Part shown: positions 22,730-29,905 of the stretch, piece after piece
Layout of the letters: each line of letters opens with the position of its first letter
Numbering within the stretch: position 1 is the stretch's first letter
Origin: CAZMRW01 sp964568805
GTDB lineage: Bacteria > Pseudomonadota > Gammaproteobacteria > Methylococcales > Methylomonadaceae
DNA: 29,905 nt
Assembly: GCA_964568805.1 (NCBI GenBank)
Contig: CAZMRW010000052.1
Span: 1-29,905 of the forward strand
Direction: 5' to 3'
Notes under the pieces: model-generated
Seen by the model: the letters and a program-made list of their open reading frames with translations, nothing else
Told to the model about the DNA's origin: nothing
Databases searched by the model: none
Program-made: the position numbers and the translations under genes

Positions 22730-24076
22730 TTAAAAATTAACAGTAAAGTCGGTCGAGAACAGAAATTGGTCCAGTTTTCCGGTCGTGGCGCCTGCATCAC
22801 CGAATGGACGAGTACCGTCGGCCCAGTCATAACGAACATTGGGCCGCAGATTAAGCCATTTGTAGGGTTTCCAGGTGACGCCCGCAGTAACGGCATAATA
22901 ACTGGCTGCGCCACCGGTTGCTGGGAAAGAGGCGGCAAAATTACTGCCAGTTCCATCGGTTGCAGCTGATACACGGCCTGGAGAAAAGACCCGAAAACCG
23001 TTCTGGTCACGAAACCATTCGCCACGGAGACCAGCAGTCACCGTATCGCTGATATCATAATAGAAATGGGTATTGATTCCATACCATTCGGCATCTTCGA
23101 CACCATTAGCCGTTAGGACACCATTGGCGTAACCGTGATCATGCTGCAATACCATGCGGGCCTTGTCGTCAATCTTCTGCTGCAACACCACACTATACAT
23201 TCCCCAGCCTTTGCTGCTTTGCTCCGAAGTGCCGCCATATGTGCCGGTGACGTTAAGCGATGTCCCGGTTGGTTCGTTGGCCCAGGTTGCACCGGCTATA
23301 CCGGCCCAGTTTCCCAGATGTTTATCCCAGCCGCCATCCCAGCCGCCAGTGGCGCTGCCGGTCACCACGCCGCCAACGACAGACCAGTGATCATCAACCG
23401 TATAATTGCCCAAAAAACCGGTATGGGTAAACGGCTCCCCGTATTGCATGGTGTACGCATGGGTATAGAAAAAGTTGTCGGGAGCCGGGACGGTTTCGTA
23501 ACCGATCGGAGTATAGAAATGACCCGCCTTGACATTCAGTCCGTTACCAATCGGCAAGTGAAATTGCAAATAAGCCTGTGGAATGGCCAGATCATAAAAG
23601 CGGTTGCCGTCGCCATTGATCAGATTAAGATCCCAATGATTTCTATTCAAAGGCTGACCGGAATTGACATCAAACGCCGGCACCCCGTATGCCTGAGTAA
23701 AGATGGCGTCGGTTCCAAACATGATGTCGAAACGCCCACCTATATCAAACCGGTCCTCATCGGTTACTGCTCGCTCGAGAAACAAATTTAACTGATTCAA
23801 TTGAAACTCACCGGAACGGTCGCCAAAGGTAACCGGTCCATTAAAGTTATTTTCCGGGCTGACCGAGTTATAGGTAATACCTGCATTAGCCCAGCCGCCA
23901 ACGGTGAGCCCCCAGTCTTTCATAAACGTTGATTCATTAGGGTCACCCGCCAATTCAAGCAAGCGGTCTGCCTCGGAAAAGCTCTTTGCCTGAACAGCGC
24001 CTAAAGTCGAAGCAAGAGCAATCCCCAAAGCCAACGGCTTGAAATTGACTCGATCATTGTTTGGATGATTTTTCAT
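22730..24076 (-). CDS. Outer-membrane beta-barrel porin (Bbp2/OmpL-like), nitrogen-regulated
   Basis: A 448-residue protein with a signal peptide ending at VQA, then alternating hydrophobic/aromatic strands rich in Gly, Tyr, Trp and Asn, ending in a terminal phenylalanine (FSTDFTVNF), the signal for outer-membrane barrel assembly. The GWANAGITYNS and PQAYLQFHLP segments fit the OmpL-like putative beta-barrel porin 2 family. The ATG at 24076 is chosen over an upstream in-frame start at 24121 because AAGGGG lies in front of it and the signal peptide begins there. It has a sigma-54 promoter and is divergent from glnA, so it should be induced by nitrogen limitation and may admit a nitrogen source such as urea, amides or nitrate. 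The solute is not deducible. Confidence 0.85.
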   Translation of the reverse strand: MKNHPNNDRVNFKPLALGIALASTLGAVQAKSFSEADRLLELAGDPNESTFMKDWGLTVGGWANAGITYNSVSPENNFNGPVTFGDRSGEFQLNQLNLFLERAVTDEDRFDIGGRFDIMFGTDAIFTQAYGVPAFDVNSGQPLNRNHWDLNLINGDGNRFYDLAIPQAYLQFHLPIGNGLNVKAGHFYTPIGYETVPAPDNFFYTHAYTMQYGEPFTHTGFLGNYTVDDHWSVVGGVVTGSATGGWDGGWDKHLGNWAGIAGATWANEPTGTSLNVTGTYGGTSEQSSKGWGMYSVVLQQKIDDKARMVLQHDHGYANGVLTANGVEDAEWYGINTHFYYDISDTVTAGLRGEWFRDQNGFRVFSPGRVSAATDGTGSNFAASFPATGGAASYYAVTAGVTWKPYKWLNLRPNVRYDWADGTRPFGDAGATTGKLDQFLFSTDFTVNF

Positions 24077-24172
24077 GTTGATAACCCCTTCATTAGAATA
24101 TCGAAATTTAAATATTGACAAAATACCTTACCGACTTGATAGCCCGTCATTAGGCATCAAAAAATGGCAAAA

Positions 24173-24192
24173 TGCCTTAAACTCATAAGGCA
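24173..24192. promoter_or_regulatory. Inverted repeat at the porin promoter
   Basis: TGCCTTA (24173-24179) and TAAGGCA (24186-24192) form a perfect 7-bp dyad with a 6-base spacer, overlapping the -12 element and predicted start of the porin promoter. A related arm, TTAGGCAT, lies near 24150-24157. It could be an operator for an added regulator; none is identified. Confidence 0.4.
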
Positions 24193-24204
24193 AGATATAT
24201 GCCA
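24189..24204 (-). promoter_or_regulatory. Sigma-54 promoter for the porin
   Basis: The minus strand reads TGGCAT, five bases, TTGCC, with GG (24203-24202) and GC (24191-24190) exactly 10 bases apart. The predicted start is near 24178, about 100 bases before the porin ATG. Confidence 0.8.
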
Positions 24205-24268
24205 GTTGCTTTTTGACCATTATCGTTACTAATATACAACATTTTTCAAGATACATGAAACCTGGAGC

Positions 24269-24283
24269 GCACCATTGTGGTGC
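24269..24283. promoter_or_regulatory. NtrC-type enhancer site between porin and glnA
   Basis: GCACCATTGTGGTGC is a perfect 15-base NtrC palindrome (GCACCA, three bases, TGGTGC). It lies about 98 bases upstream of the porin start and 172 upstream of the glnA start, so it could serve both divergent sigma-54 promoters. Confidence 0.85.
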
Positions 24284-24298
24284 TATTAATTTTATCAA

Positions 24299-24315
24299 TG
24301 CACCACTTTATGACA
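24299..24315. promoter_or_regulatory. Second, weaker NtrC half site
   Basis: TGCACCACTTTATGACA keeps one good TGCACC arm and a poor second arm. Its centre is about 31 bases from the strong site at 24269-24283, matching the roughly 32-base spacing of paired enhancers at enteric glnA. Confidence 0.55.
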
Positions 24316-24421
24316 TATCGCCTGCCACTATATAATCCGACAGGGACTGAATTACCGTTAAATAAAACGAAAGAAACCGAATTACGGCAATATTTTTTTG
24401 TAGATAATCCATCAAAAAAAA

Positions 24422-24437
24422 TGGTATCGTTATTGCT
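24422..24437 (+). promoter_or_regulatory. Sigma-54 promoter for glnA
   Basis: TGGTAT, five bases, TTGCT; GG (24423-24424) and GC (24435-24436) are 10 bases apart. The predicted start near 24448 leaves a leader of about 35 bases, with AGGAG before the glnA ATG. Confidence 0.85.
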
Positions 24438-24482
24438 TGTGTCTAAACCATTCAGATTAATCGATCCCAGGAGAAAACCTAA

Positions 24483-25892
24483 ATGTCTGTAGAAAATGTA
24501 CTGAAAATGATCAAAGAAAACGACGTTAAATTCGTCGACTTTCGTTTTTGCGATACTCGCGGCAAAGAGCAACACGTCACCTTCCCCGCTCATTCGATTG
24601 ACGAAGATACGTTTGAAGAAGGAAACATGTTTGACGGCTCTTCAATCGCAGGCTGGAAACACATTAATGAATCAGACATGATTTTAATGCCCGATCCATC
24701 GACTGCGGTTATGGATCCGTTTTATGATGATGCAACCTTAATATTGCGCTGCGATATCATCGAACCCAAAAATATGCAAGGGTATGAGCGCGATCCCCGT
24801 TCGATCGCCAAACGCGCTGAAGCCTATCTGCAATCAAGCGGCATCGCCGATAGCGCATTCTTCGGTCCTGAAAATGAATTTTTCATTTTTGACGACGTCC
24901 GCTGGGGCTCCGACATGAGCGGCTCGTTCTATAAAATCGATTCAGAAGAAGCCGGCTGGAACTCCGAAAAAGTCTATGCTGACGGCAATATCGGTCACCG
25001 TCCCGGCGTTAAAGGCGGTTACTTCCCTGTTCCCCCGGTGGATTCATTCCAGGATATGCGCTCCGCGATGTGTCAGGTTTTGGAAGAAATGGGCATGACG
25101 ACTGAAGTCCATCATCACGAAGTGGCAACAGCGGGCCAATGCGAAATTGGCGTAAAGTTCAATACGCTGGTTAAAAAAGCCGACGAAGTGCTGAGCCTGA
25201 AATATGTCGTTGCCAATATCGCTCATGCTTACGGCAAAACCGCCACTTTTATGCCTAAACCTTTGGTTGGCGATAACGGCAGCGGCATGCACGTGCACCA
25301 GTCTTTATCCAAAGGCGGCGTCAATCTGTTTACCGGCGACCTGTACGGCGGCTTGTCTGAAACAGCCCTGTATTATATCGGCGGCATCATCAAACACGCC
25401 AGAGCATTGAATGCATTCACCAACGCATCGACTAACAGCTACAAACGCCTGGTTCCAGGCTTTGAAGCGCCGGTCATGCTGGCTTATTCAGCTCGCAACC
25501 GTTCGGCTTCGATCCGCATCCCTTTCGTCAATAACCCGAAAGGCCGCCGTATCGAAGTGCGCTTCCCGGATTCGACCGCCAACCCCTACCTGGCTTTCTC
25601 AGCCATGCTGATGGCCGGTCTGGACGGCATCCAGAACAAAATCCATCCGGGCGATGCGATGGACAAAGACTTGTACGATTTGCCTGCCGAAGAAGCAAAC
25701 AATATTCCGCAAGTTTGCCACGCCTTTGACCAGGCTTTGGAAGCATTGGACAAAGACCGTGAATTTTTAACTCGCGGCGGTGTTTTCACTGACGATGTTA
25801 TCGACGGCTATATGGAACTGAAAATGGCCGAAGTAACTCGCTTGCGCATGAGCACCCACCCGGTTGAATATGATATGTATTACAGCCTGTAG
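24483..25892 (+). CDS. glnA: Type I glutamine synthetase
   Basis: GlnA condenses glutamate and ammonia to glutamine with ATP, the main ammonium assimilation step in the cytoplasm. The 469-residue product equals the E. coli length. It shows the DGSSIAGW motif (51-58), the catalytic metal and ATP stretch GPENEFFIF (128-136), NGSGMHVHQSL (265-275), NRSASIRIP (339-347) and the adenylylation site Tyr398 in KDLYDLP, so activity should be controlled by GlnE. It is the first gene of a glnA, ntrB, ntrC row, with a sigma-54 promoter and NtrC sites upstream and its own terminator downstream. Confidence 0.98.
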   Translation: MSVENVLKMIKENDVKFVDFRFCDTRGKEQHVTFPAHSIDEDTFEEGNMFDGSSIAGWKHINESDMILMPDPSTAVMDPFYDDATLILRCDIIEPKNMQGYERDPRSIAKRAEAYLQSSGIADSAFFGPENEFFIFDDVRWGSDMSGSFYKIDSEEAGWNSEKVYADGNIGHRPGVKGGYFPVPPVDSFQDMRSAMCQVLEEMGMTTEVHHHEVATAGQCEIGVKFNTLVKKADEVLSLKYVVANIAHAYGKTATFMPKPLVGDNGSGMHVHQSLSKGGVNLFTGDLYGGLSETALYYIGGIIKHARALNAFTNASTNSYKRLVPGFEAPVMLAYSARNRSASIRIPFVNNPKGRRIEVRFPDSTANPYLAFSAMLMAGLDGIQNKIHPGDAMDKDLYDLPAEEANNIPQVCHAFDQALEALDKDREFLTRGGVFTDDVIDGYMELKMAEVTRLRMSTHPVEYDMYYSL

Positions 25893-25916
25893 TTCATCTC
25901 TTAAGTGACATCGCTA

Positions 25917-25943
25917 AAAACGCCCCATAATGGGGCGTTTTTT
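25917..25943 (+). terminator. Intrinsic terminator after glnA
   Basis: AAACGCCCCA and TGGGGCGTTT form a 10-bp stem with a TAA loop, followed by further T. It ends most glnA messages before ntrB, as in enteric bacteria where read-through is limited. Confidence 0.88.
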
Positions 25944-25994
25944 GTTTATACTCTCCGAAAAGTCTTTCATCATTAACTTAGACGCCAAAATGAA

Positions 25995-26001
25995 TGCACC
26001 A
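25995..26001. promoter_or_regulatory. NtrC-type half site before ntrB
   Basis: TGCACCA lies just upstream of the ntrB sigma-54 element, with a looser TGGTACA arm at 26016-26022 that overlaps the -24 box. In E. coli an NtrC site overlaps the glnL promoter and limits it; a similar autoregulatory role is possible here. Confidence 0.4.
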
Positions 26002-26015
26002 TGATATTCTATATC

Positions 26016-26031
26016 TGGTACATTAATTGCT
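26016..26031 (+). promoter_or_regulatory. Sigma-54 promoter for ntrBC
   Basis: TGGTAC, five bases, TTGCT; GG (26017-26018) and GC (26029-26030) are exactly 10 bases apart. The predicted start near 26042 lies upstream of the ATG at 26070 but downstream of, or at, the other in-frame ATGs at 26001 and 26040, which helps fix the ntrB start. Confidence 0.7.
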
Positions 26032-26069
26032 TTATATTTATGGATTCCGAAGTACCCAAAGAGAAGCAC

Positions 26070-27119
26070 ATGTATAAACGCATACTTGATCATCTTAACT
26101 CTACCATCCTGATTTTTGATCGCAATTTGATACTGACCTACATCAACAATGCCGGAGAAATTCTGCTCGCCGATAGCGAGAACCATCTGATCGGCGCCAG
26201 CGCAGCTGAAATTTTCAAGTCTTCCGACCCGGCATTACTGTTCAATCTGGAACAGTCTCTCACGATGGAAAAGCCCCTGGTTGACCATGCATTGACGATA
26301 AATCGAATCAGCCAAAGTGTTACCATCAATTTTAGCGCAACGCCATTGTTAACCGATGAAGACACCAGCGAAATATTGGTGGAGCTGCAGCAAGTAGACA
26401 ACCATTTACGCATATCCAAGGAAGAACAATTATTAACGCAACAGACCACTGCCAAATTGCTGGTGCGGGGACTGGCACACGAAATAAAGAACCCGCTTGG
26501 CGGTTTGCGCGGCGCCGCCCAGTTGCTCGATCTGGAATTAGATGATCCTGAACTAAAAGAATATACCCAAATCATTATCGAAGAGTCGGATCGATTGCAA
26601 GGACTCATGGACAAAATGTTGGGCCCAAATAAGTTGCCTAATAAAAAATCATTAAACATCCATGAAATCCTGGAACGGGTCAGACAATTGATTCAAGCCG
26701 AAGCAAACAGCACCCTCATCATTACTTGCGACTACGACCCCAGTATCCCCAATATCCAAGGCGACAAGGATCAATTGATTCAGGCCATCCTGAATATCGC
26801 CAGAAATGCGGTTCAGGCGTTAGAAGGAAGAGGGACTATCATCATCAAAACTCGAATTCATCGCCAGATGACCATAGGGCGTAAATGTTATAAATTAGCG
26901 GCAAGATGCGACATTATCGACAACGGTCCAGGTATAGATGCCGATATGATGAACCAGATTTTCTACCCGATGATAACCGGCCGGGCAGAAGGCACAGGGC
27001 TGGGTTTATCTATAGCGCAGTCATTGATTAATCAGCACAACGGTTTAATAGAATGCAAAAGCAGACCGGGAAAAACGGTTTTTTCAATTTTTTTACCAAT
27101 GGAGACAGGTCATGAATAG
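26070..27119 (+). CDS. glnL: Nitrogen sensor histidine kinase/phosphatase NtrB
   Basis: NtrB (GlnL) phosphorylates NtrC under nitrogen limitation and, when bound by PII, dephosphorylates it. From the ATG at 26070 the product is 349 residues, the same as E. coli GlnL, and AGAGAAG precedes it; the longer start at 26001 lies upstream of the predicted transcription start. It has an N-terminal PAS-like domain (about 5-110), an H-box with His137 in LAHEIKNPLGG, an N-box NIARNAVQAL, and G-boxes DNGPGID and GTGLGLSI. There is no membrane segment, so it is cytoplasmic. It overlaps ntrC by 8 bases. Confidence 0.93.
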   Translation: MYKRILDHLNSTILIFDRNLILTYINNAGEILLADSENHLIGASAAEIFKSSDPALLFNLEQSLTMEKPLVDHALTINRISQSVTINFSATPLLTDEDTSEILVELQQVDNHLRISKEEQLLTQQTTAKLLVRGLAHEIKNPLGGLRGAAQLLDLELDDPELKEYTQIIIEESDRLQGLMDKMLGPNKLPNKKSLNIHEILERVRQLIQAEANSTLIITCDYDPSIPNIQGDKDQLIQAILNIARNAVQALEGRGTIIIKTRIHRQMTIGRKCYKLAARCDIIDNGPGIDADMMNQIFYPMITGRAEGTGLGLSIAQSLINQHNGLIECKSRPGKTVFSIFLPMETGHE

Positions 27120-28521
27120 ACCGGAGACAGTATGGATTATAGATGACGACAAATCCATCCGCTGGGTTGTTGAAAAAGCATTGCAAAAAGCCAAGATAGA
27201 AACCCGCAGCTTCGCCGATTCGAAAGAATTGCTGAAAGCTTTGCAGGACGGACTGCCTGACGCCCTTTTGACCGACATACGAATGCCGGGGATAGACGGA
27301 CTTGAGCTGTTAAGCCGGATACAAACAAGCCACCCGGAGTTACCGGTTATCGTCATGACTGCGCATTCCGACCTGGAAAGCGCGGTCTCCGCATTTCACG
27401 GCGGCGCCTTCGAATACCTGCCTAAACCATTTGACATTAAGGAAGTCGTCGACCTGGCGCACCGCGCCTGCATACACAGCAGGCAGCAACAGCAAAACGA
27501 ACAGGAAACCGCTGTGATCGAATCCGCTCCTGAAATCATCGGGGCGGCACCGGCGATGCAGGAAGTTTTTCGAGCGATTGGCCGACTGGCCCGCTCAAAT
27601 ATTACCGTCTTGATCAACGGCGAATCGGGCACCGGCAAGGAATTGGTCGCAAAAGCGCTGCACCGGCACAGCCCCAGGGCCAAAAACATGTTCATCGCAT
27701 TAAATATGGCGGCGATTCCCAAGGACCTGATGGAATCTGAACTGTTCGGCCATGAAAAAGGCGCGTTTACCGGAGCACAGGCACGAAGAGCCGGCCGTTT
27801 CGAACAAGCCAACGGCGGCACGCTTTTTCTTGACGAGATTGGCGATATGCCCGCCGAGCTTCAAACCCGTTTGCTCAGAGTCCTGGCCGACGGCGAATTT
27901 TACCCGGTCGGGGCACATCATTCCGTTAAAGTTGATGTACGCATTATTGCCGCCACCCATCAAGATCTCGAAACCCTGGTCGAACAAGGCCGCTTTCGTG
28001 AAGATTTATTCCATCGGCTCAATGTCATCCGCATCCACATACCGCCACTGCGCGAGCGTAAACAGGACATCCCGTTGCTACTCAGGCATTTTCTGAACCA
28101 GGCGGCGCAGGAGCTCAACACCGAGGTAAAAACCCTTAAACCCGACGCCGAAGCTTACTTAAGCACCCTGGAATGGCCCGGCAACGTAAGACAACTGGAG
28201 AACTCCTGCCGCTGGCTGACGGTCATGGCGTCGGGCCGGGAAATCCATATACACGATTTGCCACCCGAATTGCTGATGACTGTTTCGGAAAAGGAAGTAA
28301 ACGGAAATAATTGGGAAGCATTATTGAGATCTTGGATAGACCGGCAGCTATTAAGCAAGGAAAGCGAAGTCGCCAAACACACCATTCCTGCCGTTGAAAC
28401 CATATTAATCAAAGCCGCGTTAAACTTTACTCACGGCAAACGCCATGAAGCGGCTATTTTATTGGGCTACGGCAGAAACACCCTAACCCGCAAAATAAAA
28501 GAGCTGGGTATTGATGGATAA
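27112..28521 (+). CDS. glnG: Nitrogen response regulator NtrC
   Basis: NtrC (GlnG) binds enhancers and, when phosphorylated, uses ATP hydrolysis to open sigma-54 promoters. The 469-residue protein has a receiver domain with acidic D11-D12 and phospho-acceptor D55 in LTDIRMPG, an AAA+ domain with Walker A GESGTGKE (170-177) and the sigma-54 contact loop GAFTGA (217-222), and a C-terminal Fis-type helix-turn-helix (AAILLGYGRNTLTRKIKEL). All functional motifs are intact. It probably acts on the enhancer sites and sigma-54 promoters seen in this same window, including its own operon. Confidence 0.96.
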   Translation: MNRPETVWIIDDDKSIRWVVEKALQKAKIETRSFADSKELLKALQDGLPDALLTDIRMPGIDGLELLSRIQTSHPELPVIVMTAHSDLESAVSAFHGGAFEYLPKPFDIKEVVDLAHRACIHSRQQQQNEQETAVIESAPEIIGAAPAMQEVFRAIGRLARSNITVLINGESGTGKELVAKALHRHSPRAKNMFIALNMAAIPKDLMESELFGHEKGAFTGAQARRAGRFEQANGGTLFLDEIGDMPAELQTRLLRVLADGEFYPVGAHHSVKVDVRIIAATHQDLETLVEQGRFREDLFHRLNVIRIHIPPLRERKQDIPLLLRHFLNQAAQELNTEVKTLKPDAEAYLSTLEWPGNVRQLENSCRWLTVMASGREIHIHDLPPELLMTVSEKEVNGNNWEALLRSWIDRQLLSKESEVAKHTIPAVETILIKAALNFTHGKRHEAAILLGYGRNTLTRKIKELGIDG

Positions 28522-28938
28522 AGCGTTAAAGCAATTAGATACGAAATATAAAAAATAGACTGTAATGAATTTTGTTAATATTTTAAGAAAAATCTCTCAG
28601 AATCTTTACATTACGGCTGGAATTATCCGCTGCGTTGAAAAGGTCATGGCCTGATCAGTCCATTATTTTGGAGGCAGCTTTCTGCGGCCTTTAGCTAATC
28701 TGAAGCCTTCCGGAACAGGCTTGAATTTGTCGCCGTCCTGCGACCAACGTTTGGCTCGGCTTTGAAAGGCTCGCAAATTCATCAAATCTGAAATACGGCG
28801 GAGCGCAACTAACATACTATTGATCCGGCCTTATGAAGGTTTAACTTCCGTTCGCCTTAAGCTTTCGGATTAAATCCTCATTGTTGTTTTAAGAACAAAT
28901 GTTTTTCTGGTTCGTGGGTAGCGGGATGAGCCAGTCGT
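28522..28938. other. Intergenic stretch after ntrC
   Basis: AT-rich DNA with no clear terminator directly after ntrC. Apart from the doubtful 50-codon minus-strand frame at 28663-28815, nothing was recognised here. Confidence 0.5.
28663..28815 (-). CDS. Possible small basic protein, unrecognised
   Basis: A 50-codon frame from ATG at 28815 to TAA at 28663-28665. The product is rich in Arg and Lys, with KRWSQDGDKFKPVPEGFRLA and a final KGRRKLPPK, and its composition looks more protein-like than random DNA. An AAGG lies too far upstream (about 12 bases) to be a good ribosome-binding site. It may be a real small gene, or the C-terminal remnant of a larger one, since the residues have the feel of a protein tail. 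I do not recognise the family, and coding is unproven. Confidence 0.3.
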   Translation of the reverse strand: MLVALRRISDLMNLRAFQSRAKRWSQDGDKFKPVPEGFRLAKGRRKLPPK

Positions 28939-29014
28939 AGCCTCGATGGAGTAAAACGTAATCGAGGGCTGATTATTTGCTTCGTCCTCGATTCCACTGC
29001 GTTTCATCGAGGCT
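28939..29014. repeat. Two-hairpin inverted repeat (BIME-like)
   Basis: The outer arms AGCCTCGATG (28939-28948) and CATCGAGGCT (29005-29014) are perfectly complementary. Each half is itself a hairpin: CCTCGAT, 13 bases, ATCGAGG at 28941-28967 and again at 28986-29012. The two units face each other, as in bacterial interspersed mosaic elements. The element ends 23 bases past the stop of the downstream toxin gene. Confidence 0.75.
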
Positions 29015-29036
29015 GCATGCTAAGGAAATCCGGATT

Positions 29037-29468
29037 TCAAAAGCTCAAACTACCCCACAAACAAATACTGCCAAGGGATTGAGTTTTTGCATAATGCCGT
29101 TTATCGGCCGTCACCAAAACCGACTGGTTGCACAAGGCCATGGCGTGGAAAATGGCATCGTAAATGGATGGATAACCGCTTTTATCATGACCGCCGGCGA
29201 TAATCTGCAACGCCTTCTTTCGCTCGTCGCTGGTGACGGCGCGCATTTGCATCAAATACCGCTGCGCCTCCAGCAGTTCAACGACGGCATCGATAGGCAC
29301 GCCGCAGCGTTGCGCGGTATTCACCACTTCAAGAAACAGCAAATCGGGCGCAAACAGCATGGCTTCGCCCTCCGCGGCTTTGATGAAAAGCTGTTGTGCC
29401 TTGTCACGGTCCGCTTCGTCCAGATAGAGCTTATTAAATACCGAGCTGTCGATCACATAGCGTTGCAT
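29037..29468 (-). CDS. PIN-domain toxin, VapC-like
   Basis: A 143-residue PIN-domain protein. The four acidic active-site residues of PIN ribonucleases are present: D7 in YVIDSS, E47 in FLEVVN, D104 in YDAIFHA and D122 in VTADKR. Such toxins cut tRNA or rRNA and are neutralised by a co-encoded antitoxin. It begins 2 bases after the antitoxin gene, consistent with one operon. Being somewhat longer than a minimal VapC (about 130), it still fits the family. The RNA target cannot be predicted. Confidence 0.85.
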   Translation of the reverse strand: MQRYVIDSSVFNKLYLDEADRDKAQQLFIKAAEGEAMLFAPDLLFLEVVNTAQRCGVPIDAVVELLEAQRYLMQMRAVTSDERKKALQIIAGGHDKSGYPSIYDAIFHAMALCNQSVLVTADKRHYAKTQSLGSICLWGSLSF

Positions 29469-29470
29469 GC

Positions 29471-29719
29471 TTAATCCCGACTGGCATCGATCACTTGCTG
29501 GATTCGGTCCGCTCTGACTTCCCGCAATACGTCGACCGAATCTTGGTCAATTTTGTACGGCTTGAAGTCCAGGATTTTTTTCAACGCCTGCTGCTTGTGC
29601 CAGTCGTCCACGGCTTTCTGAATGGCCTGGCTGATAAAGGCCGCACGTTCGCCTTTGCCGGCAATGTCATCCAGTTCGGCTTTTAAACGGTCGTCAATAG
29701 TAATACTGATTCTTTGCAT
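29471..29719 (-). CDS. Ribbon-helix-helix antitoxin, VapB-like
   Basis: An 82-residue protein whose first 45 residues fit a ribbon-helix-helix DNA-binding fold: the strand QRISITIDD, then helices ending in FISQAIQKAVDDW. The C-terminal half is charged and probably wraps the toxin. Such antitoxins bind their own promoter together with the toxin. It is the first gene of the pair, with GAGGCGG before the ATG. An imperfect dyad near 29751-29763 may be its operator. Confidence 0.8.
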   Translation of the reverse strand: MQRISITIDDRLKAELDDIAGKGERAAFISQAIQKAVDDWHKQQALKKILDFKPYKIDQDSVDVLREVRADRIQQVIDASRD

Positions 29720-29905
29720 TTTTACCGCCTCGTTTTATGAAAAAAATAATACCATAACAGTAAAAATGCAGCACCTAAATCCTTCTTTGGGACATTATGG
29801 CTTATCCTCTCGCATATTATTTTATCGTCACCTGGCCGTTCATGAGCATGCTTACAAGTGTAGGTTTTTTAAAAAAACTGTGACAAGACATGGAGTTGCG
29901 GTAAA

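Noticed and set aside
23135..23791. 218-codon plus-strand frame inside the porin gene
   Set aside because: It is opposite a clear porin with signal peptide, promoter and terminator; no family features.
26001..26069. Longer start for ntrB
   Set aside because: It precedes the predicted sigma-54 transcription start, has no ribosome-binding site, and the 26070 start gives the standard 349-residue length.
1..29905. CRISPR array, tRNA or rRNA genes
   Set aside because: No regularly spaced direct repeats, no cloverleaf-like sequence and no rRNA-like stretch were found on reading both strands.

Overview
The window reads as chromosomal DNA of a gammaproteobacterium. The block rpoZ-spoT-ridA-recG, the glnA-ntrB-ntrC order, and the GlnA (469 aa), NtrB (349 aa) and NtrC (469 aa) lengths match that class. 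The mix of house-keeping genes, a denitrification-type nir operon and repeated short palindromes would suit a methanotroph of the Methylococcales, but no diagnostic gene (for example pmo or mxa) is present, so that assignment is only a guess.

Layout. 1-330: a short broken reading frame resembling the end of a restriction/helicase protein. 334-6742 (minus strand): recG, ridA, spoT, rpoZ and pgk, ordinary core genes. 6900-8300: a decayed patch with a DUF559 gene that lacks its start and is cut by an IS200-family remnant, then a small thioredoxin-like gene with a near-consensus sigma-70 promoter, then about 490 bases without a supported gene that hold a REP-like palindrome and a start-less open frame. 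8311-14842 (plus strand): a compact nir operon, namely a divergent cytochrome cd1, two small c-type cytochromes, nirF, nirD, nirL, nirG, nirH and nirJ. It encodes the heme d1 assembly path from siroheme onward, but nirE, nirN and any nitric oxide reductase are absent from the window. 14887-18105 (minus): a DUF748/AsmA-like envelope protein.

18209-28521 is a nitrogen-assimilation island: two tandem glnK-amtB pairs, an outer-membrane porin, glnA, ntrB and ntrC. Reading the intergenic DNA shows GG-N10-GC sigma-54 promoter elements in front of glnK2, the porin, glnA and ntrB, with a weaker one before glnK1. NtrC-type enhancer palindromes lie between the divergent porin and glnA genes and as a pair about 280-310 bases upstream of the glnK2 promoter. 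The cluster therefore looks like a self-contained NtrC regulon in which the regulator, the PII proteins, the ammonium channels, glutamine synthetase and a porin share one switch. The nitrogen-controlled porin is the least expected member.

28522-29905: intergenic DNA with a large two-hairpin repeat, an unrecognised 50-codon frame, and a VapBC-like toxin-antitoxin pair on the minus strand. No tRNA, rRNA, CRISPR array or intact transposon was seen.
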